From Limnephilus marmoratus (taxonomy: Eukaryota > Arthropoda > Insecta > Trichoptera > Limnephilidae), in NCBI GenBank assembly GCA_917880885.1, contig OU862928.1:35390962-35454961 (forward strand): a stretch of 64,000 bases of DNA. Direction: 5' to 3'. The notes under the pieces are model-generated. The model saw only the letters and a list, made by a program, of their open reading frames with translations, was not told the origin of the DNA and did no database searches. The first letter of the stretch is position 1, and every line of letters starts with the position of its first letter. Below are positions 9,831-19,662 of the stretch, one piece after another. The position numbers and the translations under genes are program-made.

Positions 9831-10330
9831 CGAAGTTCTTACTATCGAACAAAAATTGGCCAAAAACAAACTCAAATTTCAGACTTTCTACGTCAGTAAC
9901 TACATATTTACTCGCATAGAATGTAGGTACATCGTATCTATTTGGATTACATTACATTTTGTATGTTTGTTATGTGGAATTTTAGTGAAACGGCGTTCAC
10001 GAAGTCAATTAACAGAGTAGTCGCACATGATGCGACTAGAGTGGCCAAAAGTAAAATAAAACGGCTCAATTTACACCAATAGAGTCGTTGCCGCAAAAGT
10101 TTCTCTTTACTACCGTTTTCAATGAGTCTCAGATGCACGGTCTATCAACAAATTTCTTTCCATTGGATTGGAATTGTGCAGGACAGCAGAAACTTCGGCC
10201 GGTAACTCTGAAGGTTTCTCTGTAGTTATAGGGGTAGAGGGTAGTGTTGAATACCTCATACAAGAGGCACCTCAAATGTCCCATACAAACACGTAAAATG
10301 TCCCCCCACCTCACAATATGTATTTGTGCC
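9831..10330. other. No gene seen
   Basis: AT-rich sequence upstream of the truncated CR1-like LINE. No convincing coding signal was seen on either strand. Confidence 0.45.
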
Positions 10331-10650
10331 AACTCTTTTTCTTTGTATTACTACAAATAAGAAGGGGGGACAAATATGAGGTGCGAGATGGTTTGTTTTG
10401 TTGGACTACATTCATGTCATGTACGGGACAAATATGAGGTGAGGTGTGAGTTGGTTGGTGTATTGGACTACATGTCATGTCACGTTGTCACGTATGGGAC
10501 AAATATGAGGTGAGGTGCGAGGTGGTTGATGTATTAAACTACATGTCATGTCCCGCATAGTTTGGGACAAATGTATGAGGTGGTGAGGCGTGAAGTGTTT
10601 GTATATTCTATGACATTTTTGTATTAGAACCGTGAGGTGGTGATGGGGTA
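10331..10650. repeat. Degenerate minisatellite (GGACAAATATGAGGTG units)
   Basis: The phrase GGGACAAATATGAGGTG followed by a G/T-rich stretch and ACTACATGTCATGT recurs about four times with a spacing of 60-75 bases and much divergence. Confidence 0.75.
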
Positions 10651-10659
10651 AGCTATTCA

Positions 10660-11275
10660 TATATTGTGAATAACGCAGAAGCGTCCCAACTGCTCTGAAA
10701 TTTTTATTTTTTATTTTTTTATTCTAAATTATTGGTGAATACCGCACAAGAGTACCAACTGCTCCAAATTTTTTTAAATATTTTTTTATTGTAAATTATT
10801 GTTATGTAAATACACATAACAATAATTTATGAGCACAAGAGTCCCAACTGCTCCAAAAAAATTTTTTTTAAAATATTTTTTGTTGTAAATTATTGTTATG
10901 TGAATACACACATAACAATAATTTATGAGCACAATAGTCCCAACTGCTCCAAAAAATTTTTTTTTTTTAAATACTTTTTTATTGTAAATTATTGTTATGT
11001 GAATACACAAAACAATAATTTATGAGCACAAGAGTCCCAACTACTCCAAAATTTTTTTTTTTTTTAAATGTTTTTTTATTGTAAATTATTTTTATGTGAA
11101 TACTGCACAAGAGTCCCAACTGCTCCAAAATGGTTTTTATTATTTTTATTTTTTTTATTGTAAACTATCGTTATGTAAATTCCGCACAAAAGTTCCAGCT
11201 GCTCAAAAAAATTTTTAATATTTTTTTATTGTAAATTATTGTTATGTGAATACCGCACAAGAGTTCCAACTGAAG
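10660..11275. repeat. Minisatellite with hairpin-bearing 75-100 bp units
   Basis: The units contain GCACAAGAGTCCCAACTGCTCC followed by A/T homopolymers and ATTGTAAATTATTGTTATGTGAATAC. They occur about seven times between 10740 and 11275. In three units TTATTGTTATGTG and CACATAACAATAA form a hairpin. A single related unit lies at 49580-49605. Confidence 0.85.
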
Positions 11276-12077
11276 GGGGGGGGATACCTTTTGTTTATCC
11301 ATTTTTCGTATTACAACACCTCATTTCGATATTTGAGTACCTCATACAAACTCATCCTGATATCGTGTCCTACCCAACACTAGTAGAGGGAACAGGTAAA
11401 AGGGGAGCGGTAGCTGTGGTGCCAGCCATCTGTCCCATTATGTTCACTATGTGCTCCTTTCACTGGTTTCCAATTTTCGGAACCATATTGGCTAATTCGA
11501 AAGATCTTCCCATCTCTTCTAGTTTTAATATATATTTGAATCTCACTTACCGAACTGCTTTCTGTTTTCCACTGATATTGGTGTTCACTGGGAAAGGTAT
11601 ATGTTAGTTGGGAGAGCGAGATCTTTGGGAAGGAATGGTGGGAAAAATGAACGTTTGAATCGTAATCATTGAGCGATATCATGCCGCGCGGCGATGTTAC
11701 TTGCGAAAAACTGCGGTTTATGACTTCTGTAAAGCGATGCGATTTAGTACTTGTGTCCGTTGCGGTGAGGTGAATTCAACTGCGAATTATAGCGGTTTTT
11801 GGGACCACGTATCCCGTGCGGTGGTTTTAATAGAACAGGGCACACAATAGGTAGTTCTAAAAGCAAATGTAACAATAAAGGCGTGAACAGAAACTGTGCT
11901 AAGGATATCAATATAAAATACAGATAATTGATTTTATATTGAGCCCCTGGTATGACATTTCATAAAATAAACTCACCGTTCCCAAACGCCGACAATTCTT
12001 GGTAGAACGGCACGTCCACCCACAGCTCGCTGTGGCAGCCGGCCTCCGGAGTGAAGAGTTCCCCACACTGGAGTTCC
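11276..12077. other. Unassigned; possible minus-strand exon near 11530-11610
   Basis: On the minus strand a strong donor (TTCG|GTAAGTGAG) at about 11550 follows an open stretch, and another open stretch covers 11530-11390. No family is recognised. At 11977 a further donor-like GTGAGT follows an open frame that overlaps the terminal exon at 12078-12216, which could mean alternative splicing of that gene. Confidence 0.3.
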
Positions 12078-12216
12078 CTACTCCGCGATGTCCCAGGTAT
12101 CGGCTCCGGAGATGCTGCCCGAATTGGCGTAATTGGTGCATTGGGAGCCGTTAATTGGCAACGCTGAAAGTGTCCCTTGTGAAAAGGGACTCGTTATTCT
12201 CTCCAGAGATGGAATT
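12078..12216 (-). CDS. Candidate host gene, terminal coding exon
   Basis: A strong acceptor (TATATGTTTTCAG) precedes 12216. Joined to the exon ending at 12434, the two leftover bases AA plus the first base A make a lysine codon, and the frame then stays open for 45 codons to a TAG at 12078-12080. The tail reads IPSLERITSPFSQGT and ends GADTWDIAE. The product is not recognised; it has no transposon motif. Phase agreement at three junctions is the main argument that these are exons of one gene. Another open frame in the same segment runs on to a GTGAGT donor near 11977, so isoforms are possible. Confidence 0.5.
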
Positions 12217-12433
12217 CTGAAAACATATACATAAATCATATGAATTGTTCTCATTCACGTGTGAAACAGTAAGTACAGTATGTAAATAAACAATAAAATT
12301 AGAACTCTGTACATTATGCACTGAATGTGCATTATGCACAGAGCGCTGATCTTACCAACTCTCACCGTAACAGTGGAAAGCTGTCGGGAAAAAACAATAA
12401 TATTGTATCAAGCATCTAAATACGATAACTTAC

Positions 12434-12595
12434 TTTTGTTTAGTTTTTCTTGCACGTTCTGTAGGGAGCAAAATGCGCGCCGCCTGCTTCTTAAATTTTC
12501 GGCTTTCCAGCTCTAGCTGGAAGGAAGCAGGCAGGGCCCTAACAGCCTTTAGGGCCTTGACGCGATCCTTTCGCACCAGTAGCATAGCAGGGTTA
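12434..12595 (-). CDS. Candidate host gene, internal exon split by Harbinger
   Basis: Of the three frames only one is open, and it encodes a basic, alanine/leucine-rich segment (MLLVRKDRVKALKAVRAL, ELESRKFKKQAARILLP) ending at a canonical donor (AAAA|GTAAGT). The acceptor of this exon (TTTATTTTAACAG, reverse complement of 27597-27609) is now 15 kb away on the other side of the Harbinger element, because TTA at 12593-12595, the first three bases of the exon, is the duplicated target. The exon fits the phase of the exon at 27680-27793 (GA + T) and of the exon at 12078-12216 (AA + A). The function is unknown. Confidence 0.55.
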
Positions 12596-12816
12596 AGGCG
12601 GCGGTTCGCGCGAGCGACCGCGGCACGCAACACAGACCAGTGACGCAAACAGGCGACCGCATCGAGTACTTGTCCTATAGCTTTGTATGGGGGCCAGTTC
12701 GTGCGCGCGACCGAGGCAAGCGACAGAGACGGGAGAGGGGAAACAGCAAGACGGTCGCTGCCCCGGACTAGTAGTGTCTCGCGTCGCGCTTGGAGAGCAT
12801 ATGTGAATTGTTGTAA

Positions 12817-12970
12817 AAAATTACTGCTTTTTCTGACGAAGACTGTGAGAAGCTGATTGAACTGATCAGAAAATATCCTCCGATATACAATGCACAATTA
12901 GATTCCTACAGAGACGAAAATTTAAAGGACAATATTTGGAAAAACATAGCGGAAAGCTTGAATAAAACAG
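12817..12970 (+). CDS. Harbinger MADF/BESS protein, exon 1
   Basis: The first half of a MADF domain: FSDEDCEKLIELIRKYPPIY, then DSYRDENLKDNIWKNIAESL, ending at donor ACAG|GTGAGT. MADF proteins bind the terminal repeats of PIF/Harbinger elements and help bring in the transposase. The frame is open from 12817 after a TAA but has no in-frame ATG, so the start codon must lie in an upstream exon or has been lost. The single leftover base G joins AT of the exon at 26306 to restore the phase, giving the usual MADF continuation LECRKKWKLVRDSYN. Confidence 0.85.
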
Positions 12971-13124
12971 GTGAGTTATTTTTAATTGATGTATTTTGCA
13001 TTTAATTCAATATTCGGAAGGAAACACATAGGTAGAAACAACTTATTATTTATTTTAATGATAACCTAACATTTACAAGACAAGGTTTTATGCATGGCAG
13101 ATAGGATAGCAAATTATTATAAGC

Positions 13125-13215
13125 AATAATTATTAGCCTGAAGCATTCAGACAAATTGTATTCCTTCTCGGGGGATTTTTTCAATTTGTATGAATGCTTC
13201 AGGCTAATAATTATT
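13125..13215. repeat. Small hairpin element (34-bp arms)
   Basis: AATAATTATTAGCCTGAAGC at the left is matched by its reverse complement at the right, with one mismatch over 34 bases and a 23-base spacer. It lies in the intron of the MADF gene. Confidence 0.85.
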
Positions 13216-13250
13216 TACTTTTGAATGTAGCTATAACTTTGTGGTTATCC

Positions 13251-13574
13251 ATTATAGATAAATGAAACAATGTTACTTTGTTTACCACTTGTATATTTGT
13301 TTAAAGCCGACCGGTTTCGGAACGACCGTTCCTTCCTCAGGGCAAACGTATACTGACTTCACAATTATAAAATAGTGGGTGGGTACAATATATTATTAAA
13401 AAGTGTTGTGCCACGCCTTTTTTGTAATAATATATTGTACCCACTCACTATTTTATAATTGTCAAGTCAGTATACGTTTGCCCTGAGGAAGGAACGGTCG
13501 TTCCGAAACCGGTCGGCTTTAAACAAATATACAAGTGGTTTAAACAAAGTAACATTGTTTCATTTATCTATAAT
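13251..13574. mobile_element. Foldback/MITE with ~148-bp arms
   Basis: The arms 13251-13398 and 13425-13574 are near-perfect inverted repeats (about four differences) around a 26-base loop. The arms contain ACCGGTTTCGGAACGACCG and GAGGAAGGAACGGTCG. There is no coding capacity. Confidence 0.9.
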
Positions 13575-13634
13575 AATTATTTATTTATTTTATTTTTATT
13601 TTATTTTATTCGCTTATAATAATTTAGAACCAAC

Positions 13635-14557
13635 TTAATAAGCAAGCCGTGTGACACGTTGTTCTTGCCAGTCCACTGCTCCTTGCTGTGACATGAAGTA
13701 ATCGGTTAATTTTTCTCTAATGTCTAGTCCGATGCTGTTCGAAAACCCTCTTGTTCCACGTAATGAAACGAAATTTGAAGGTAAATTTTCTTCTTGGTTC
13801 CACTGATGCAAGGGTATTTGAGCAGATTCCAAAAATCCATCCCGTAACATATTATGCAAGCAACAGGCAACTAAGATCATATCAGTACATGTTTCTGGCG
13901 TTATTCCGATAGGAGTGTAAAATATCCTAAACACCCGAGACAGCAAACCGAACGCGTTTTCCGATACTCTTCTAGCACGACAAAGGCGGTAGTTAAATAT
14001 TTCTTTCCTTAAATTGTATTTTGCAACTTTCCTAGCATAAGGCTTCATCATAAAAGTATCAAGACTAAATGCTTCATCTGCAACAAAAAAATATGGTAAT
14101 TTTATGTTCGAGTTCGGGAGATTTTTTGGTTCTGGAAAATTAAATTCATTTTTCAGGATTTTTTTTCCCATTTGAGACTTTTGGAATATTCCACTATCTC
14201 CTTCTTTGCCATAAGAGCCAACGTCGACTGCAATGAACTTGTAATTATAGTCTACAATAGCCAGAAGAACTATAGAGTAAAATTCCTTGTAATTAAAATA
14301 CAATGACCCACTATTTTCAGGGGCTTTTATTCTCACGTGCTTCCCGTCAATAGCGCCTGTGCAATTGGGGAATTGCCATTTATCCCAAAATCCTTGAGAT
14401 ATAACCCTAAAGTCACGTTCTTTTGGAATAGGCATCAAAATTGGCACTAAAGACATTTTTAAATGTTTCAATACCTCTTTGACTATTTGGGAAATATAAG
14501 ATGGTGATATACGAAATGCGAAGGATAGCGAAGCATGTTTCTCCAGTTGCCATAAAC
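13635..14557 (-). CDS. PIF/Harbinger transposase, exon 2 (frameshifted near 14540)
   Basis: This nuclease excises and inserts the element. A good acceptor (TTTTGTTTCAG) precedes 14557 and fits exon 1 (27054-27346) in phase, giving the family motif RFMATGET. About 15 bases later the frame must shift by one to continue with SLSFAFRISPSYISQIVKEV, so this copy carries a frameshift or a sequencing error. Downstream the DDE_Tnp_4 core is intact: aspartate in CTGAIDGKHVRI, aspartate in VDVGSYGKEGDSGIF and glutamate in CRARRVSENAFGLL. The stop is at 13635. The exon lies wholly inside the intron of the opposite-strand MADF gene. Confidence 0.88.
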
Positions 14558-14695
14558 CTGAAACAAAAATATTATTTTATTAGCGCTTTGCCTGCGGTCC
14601 GCCCGAGTGGTACCCTTTTTTCCCGTTCCCCGCAGAATTTTGAAATAAAAACTGTGTACCGAATTATCAATAAAATATAACAAGCTAACATCTTT

Positions 14696-14868
14696 CATCT
14701 TAACGGACGGATTACAATATTTAGAGCACAGGCGTCGGGTGGGAATGCTATCCTTATTCTACCGGTATTACAATGGAAGATTCTCCGAGGAACAAGCGTC
14801 ATTGATCCCTTCAGCACCGGTGCATAGTCGGGAAACACGCCAAACGCGTGCCCAAAATATGTATATTT
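14696..14868 (+). mobile_element. LINE 3'-tail family, copy in Harbinger intron (left part)
   Basis: The sequence is homologous to the reverse complement of 56950-57110 (the CATCTTAACGGACGG to CACCGGTGCATAGTCGGG portion). It is cut at 14868 by the LTR retrotransposon and resumes at 25963. The 5' truncation is at about 14696. The 4-bp ATTT at 14865-14868 is the retrotransposon target duplication. Confidence 0.85.
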
Positions 14869-15651
14869 TGTTATGCGCCACATTGCGCGCCCGTTGTTAT
14901 GATGGGCCCTAAACATGTCCCAGGCCAGCTCACAGCAGAGACAAAAGTACCCTCTATTCCAGGGGCAGGTCGCACGAATGCTTCGGAACTCTCATCTCCC
15001 CACGGTCGTCCGGGAAATACACTCTAGGAAATGCTCCTGCCGAGGCAGAATAACAACAGGATTGAGTTTAAATAGATTCATGTATTGCAAATTCAAAACA
15101 CAGTTTCATAGGTTATTACAGTACAATTCAACACAAGAAATGCATATTACACAATCCTAGCTATCGTGTTTTTACCTCGTGATCTCTGAATCGAAACTCC
15201 CTGAGTGATGGCTTTGCGCGAGGGTTACAGTCTATCGTTAAAGGACACAAACAGAAGAGGGAATATTTGTACAGCTTACATGATGTTCGGGGATCCACGC
15301 CTTCCGGGTTCAGCAGGGGGGCACTTCCGAGTCTAGGACAGGACCCGAAGTTCACACAGGCATGGCAGAATACCAGCGCTAAAACCCGTATGTACTTCAA
15401 TTAACATCGCAGATGTAATTGCGTTTCAAATTGGTCGACAGAAATTAGCCGCGAACTCGGTGTTCGTTCCGGGGGAGCGTAACGTGTTCCCGAGGCCGCT
15501 TGCAATTCTCGACTGGCGGGACGCGCTGGTGTGCGCGGGAGTGCAGAGAGGGGAGGAGGTAGGAAGCAGGAAACAGGGGGGAGCGGGGTGTTGTTGTCCG
15601 CGGTGGAGCTCCCGTGGGCTCGAATTCTGTCGTTTAGAGCGTACCATAACA
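14869..15651 (-). repeat. 3' LTR of the 11-kb element
   Basis: 783 bp, reading TGTTATG to CATAACA, with the same length and apparently the same sequence as 25176-25958. A TATTTAAA box is present on the minus strand near 15070. Open frames inside it occur in both LTR copies and are not genes. Confidence 0.95.
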
Positions 15652-15662
15652 CTTCCCCCCGC
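15652..15662 (-). promoter_or_regulatory. Polypurine tract
   Basis: On the minus strand GCGGGGGGAAG lies directly against the TG start of the 3' LTR. It is the expected primer site for plus-strand synthesis in LTR retrotransposons. Confidence 0.85.
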
Positions 15663-18600
15663 GCTTGGAAAAAAAGCGACGTGGCAATGGAGCTGTAGGG
15701 AAAAAAAATCCTCTTATGCTTCCATCGGGGTTTTTTGAGAGATTCGTTGCTTGAGAGATTGCCTAGCTAGAACATACAGTTTATGCTATAGTTTAGGTCA
15801 CAATGTTTGTAGGGAATGGATGGGGGTACATAGAATGTTTGGAAAAGACAACTTTGGGGAAAGTACATGGTGTAAAACAACATACAAGGTTATGCAATTG
15901 AAAAAAATGACAATACACATGGTTATGCAATTGAAAAAATGACAATACACATGGTTATGCAATTGAAAGAATGACAATACATTTGTACAAGAGAAGAGAA
16001 AAGGTGTGATTCTAAGGTTTCATTGGTCTGGGAGCTAAGTTTGCGAAGCGTGGATTTGTTTGGTTTCGGAGAATTTTCGAAGAAAAGGACGTGGTTTCAC
16101 AGATTCTAAGGATTACATTATCACTGCAATCAGACCCATTTGAGATAACACTCAAGAGTACACTTAGGCCTTAGAAAACACCTGGTTTGGTTGAAGACGT
16201 TGAAGTTCACAAAGTGGAGACTGTGGTTGCTGTGCCGCGACTATGGTTACAGAGGCCATTGAAGAGAAGAATCCAGTATCTGCAGACATGCCAGTACGAA
16301 TCCTAAGTGTTATTATGGTAAACACGGATCGTATATAATGGTTATTGAAGCATAATGTAGCTCAAGATAACTTGTATTGGTACGCATTCAGCGAATACTG
16401 GTGGGTCAAGGTAATGATGGTTTACACATGACGATATATGCGTCACTGCATGACAGAGCAAGAGACGGCAAGGTTGGCATTGATAGCAAGAGTAAGAACA
16501 AACCTAGGAGCTAGCGTGCCCAAAAGGTAGTTTAGAGTGTCATAATGTATGGTGGGACAACTCAGCTTGCTGTGGCACGACAAGACAACATACATATGAG
16601 CGGTATGGTCTGTGCTTTCAGGAACAAATACGTAGAAAATGGCAGCAGGAGGGACCTTGTAACCACAGCGCGTGCTGTCAGGAAGTGAAGCTCAGCTTGG
16701 CTGTCGGTGATGACATCCGCCTGGGCTTCTTTTTAAATCCGGGAGAAATTATTATTAGAGCAAAATTCTTGAAGTTTACCTGCCTAGGGACCAATGAAGA
16801 AAAGGTTTGGAGAGAAACAAAATGTGTCCAGAAAATGAAATAAACGAAATTTTAACCACCGACTCAGAGAGTGACGAAGAGAGATTCCTAACTAAATTGT
16901 GATTACATGAACATTTTCCTTTTCCAGGATGACTTGGCGCTTGCCGAGTGACAATATGTCTTGGTTAAAAAACAACCGGCCCTCTATGGCCTATGTTAAC
17001 ATAAGATGGTAACATTTTCGTAGAATTTCAAAGAACAAGACAAAGAATCGTGAACTAGTCACGGCAAAGGGAAACCAATTCATGAATAAAGGTTGTCAAA
17101 AAGGAGACAGACGTTACGCCAAGTGCATATCGTACATATCCAACATTCATGAATGTGTTTCGTAGAATTGAGAAAGAGAAAAAAGGTGAGACATATGCAG
17201 AGATTGAGGGGGAAAACCTGTAGATAACCGGACAGTTACCTATTCGAACTCCAAGTGAGGGCGAAATATGGTCAACGACAGATTTTTCACTTCATAACAT
17301 AATCTGAGAACATGGGGGAATGGGGGGGAGGAGGGGAGAAGGGAGACGAGTTACGAAATTTGCTAGAGACTGGACTAATTTCCAATTCAAGCTCTATGTG
17401 AAAATGAAACATAATCAACCAGCAGATTTCCTGACTCTTTACATTTATCAGAAAAGGGTGAGGAGAAATTTGAATACACATTATAACAAAGAGGCTAATC
17501 TTTCGCGTGTATTGGGCAAAAGATTAGGGGTCATTTTAAAACTTCTACATGATTGTGAGAAAAGACAGACCCTTGCTCCAATTTCACAAACCTGGGGGTT
17601 TTCTTATTCGTTCTCCAGACAACGAGTTAGGTGGTTTTGTGCTCAATCGATTAACTCCCACAGCACTATGCCCCATAATTGACAGTGAAGCTGAAAACTA
17701 GTCCTTTTGGGATAGTAGATATTCCTGGGCTTCTTTCCTTTTGCAAAGAAGTAAAAAACAGGAAGTCCACGGGCATCGGCGTTGAATGACAACAAAGGGT
17801 TGTGGACTACATTTCGTAGATCGCACACAAAAGGTTTGATATTATTTCGTTCGCACGACTCATGGTAAGTGTTTTAACGTCTCCACGTATAGTGTACAAA
17901 ATATGTAAGTACACACAAGATATAACTCAATTATAGACAGAAGTCAAAGAGCTTATACAATGCATCTTAAAGAAGATGGCAAAGCCGATATTATGTCGTT
18001 CACACGAATCACGGTAAGTGTTTTAACGTCTCCACGTGTAGTGTACAGAGTTTATACACAATTATACATAAAAGCGGTGCTCACGGCAAATAAATGACGC
18101 ACGACCAGAACAGGTTATACAAAAAGGTGGTACTCATGGCAAATATGTCACACGACCAAAATAGAATGTACAAAACGGTACTCATGACAAATATGTCACA
18201 CGACCAACTCAATAACATTTAGCTATGAGCAAAAGTGATTATGACGAACTTCTCGTATTGTGGCAGGTATTTTAAGGATCCCTCCTATAATGTAACAGGG
18301 TTGCGTTTAAATACAACACAATAAACGTTAACAATGCTTGTTTTAACACAGTATATGAAGATTTGTTAGATTAACTAACTCCGTAGCCCAGGAGCGTACG
18401 ATAGAATAACAAGGAGGTAAACAATTTAATGTCACTTCGTATGTTATAAAGGCGGGGTGATGACAGAGTACTTTTCTGTTTACACCATGTGACCAACAAA
18501 GACAGACCTATATGGTTTTACATACTGTCTATTGTAGCAACTTCGGTGGGGACAAACAAAAGGGACCAATTGTGGTTTTACATACCCTTTGTGCAGTTAC

Positions 18601-19662
18601 AACATACCAGGTTATGTGCAATTTAGGTTGCAAATACTTGGTTAAATGGCGAAACAAGAGTTGAATGCCTATGTTTGCAAAACGATGATCAAACAAAACA
18701 TTGATGATTTACGTTAAACTGCGGTTATTTATGTACGGAAAACAGGGCTGCCGTTAGGTTTTATTAACCTTTTCCGTCAGGGTTGAGGCATGTAATACAA
18801 GACATACATGTTGTGAAGAGGGACAAATCGAGGACTTCTTATAACAACAAAAGACCGAGTATTTGGTTTTACGTACTTTAGTTGAAACGGGCCCAAGAAG
18901 ATTTGTATAAGGGTGGAAAGACCAATTTAAAGGCTTTTCCTTTATTTATATACATATGATTTCAAAATGGACGTGTCAAAATCCAATTTGTTAGCAAAGA
19001 GCTCGGGTAGGACGCCATCAATTTTTTAACATTTGAGAAAAATTGAAAACTACTGTACACAAGGAATGTGATTATGTGAGTAACCACTTATTTTTACCAT
19101 GATGAGTAAAATATGGAGCATGTTAAGATGGTTTACTAGTCCTGGGTCGTGATTTAACGCTTTGGAGTTTACCAAATCCGACTTTAGAACGACGCTCCAG
19201 TACTTACAGAACATAAAAGAAAAAATTTTGAAGAGATTCCTTCCGATATGATGAAAAAACAACAAACAAAAATGGTGAAAATTACAATATTGCATTACAT
19301 AGCAAAGCGTGCCATGGCATGAACGTTGCGTAGTGTGAGGGGTTGAGAGGCAATGATTTGGGTTCATGACTTCCCAAACACTGTGACTCGAGGGGTGTCT
19401 CTGCTCTAAAGTGATCAATTTTGGAACAGGTGAGAAAAAGAAAAAAACAAAAAACGTGTGGAACAGAAATTACGGTGGTTGCCAATTCATAAACATGAAC
19501 GGGGCAAACTACACCGTGGAGTGTACATAAATTTACAAAAATGATTTTTTTTAACAATATTCGTTTCATCAACGAAAGGGTGGACATGTAATTGACACTT
19601 TACACGCCAGTCATTGTGAGACTTGATGTGCTTACCAAAGGGTTGTGGTGATACACACTGGA
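15663..19662 (-). other. Long 3' region between pol and 3' LTR, no recognisable gene
   Basis: About 4.0 kb between the pol stop and the polypurine tract. The longest open frames are about 120 codons on either strand (17320-17682 plus, 19050-19418 minus) and show no envelope features. Internal direct repeats occur: a unit with GGTTATGCAATTGAAA three times at 15890-15975, a GTAAGTGTTTTAACGTCTCC block at about 17860 and 18015, and AAATATGTCACACGACCA twice at 18140-18205. Confidence 0.8.

Noticed and set aside
12430..12897. A 155-codon minus-strand frame
   Set aside because: It runs from Harbinger sequence through the terminal repeat into the candidate host exon, so it is a chance fusion. Only the part below 12596 is treated as exon.
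14915..15652. Several open frames of 60-92 codons repeated at 25222-25988
   Set aside because: They lie inside the two LTRs and are duplicated only because the LTRs are. No motif or codon signal.
17320..17682. A 120-codon plus-strand frame in the 3' region of the LTR element
   Set aside because: Isolated, antisense to the element, without motif or splice support.
15663..19662. Envelope gene in the 11-kb element
   Set aside because: No frame above about 122 codons and no signal peptide, cleavage site or membrane anchor. The region is described as gene-less.
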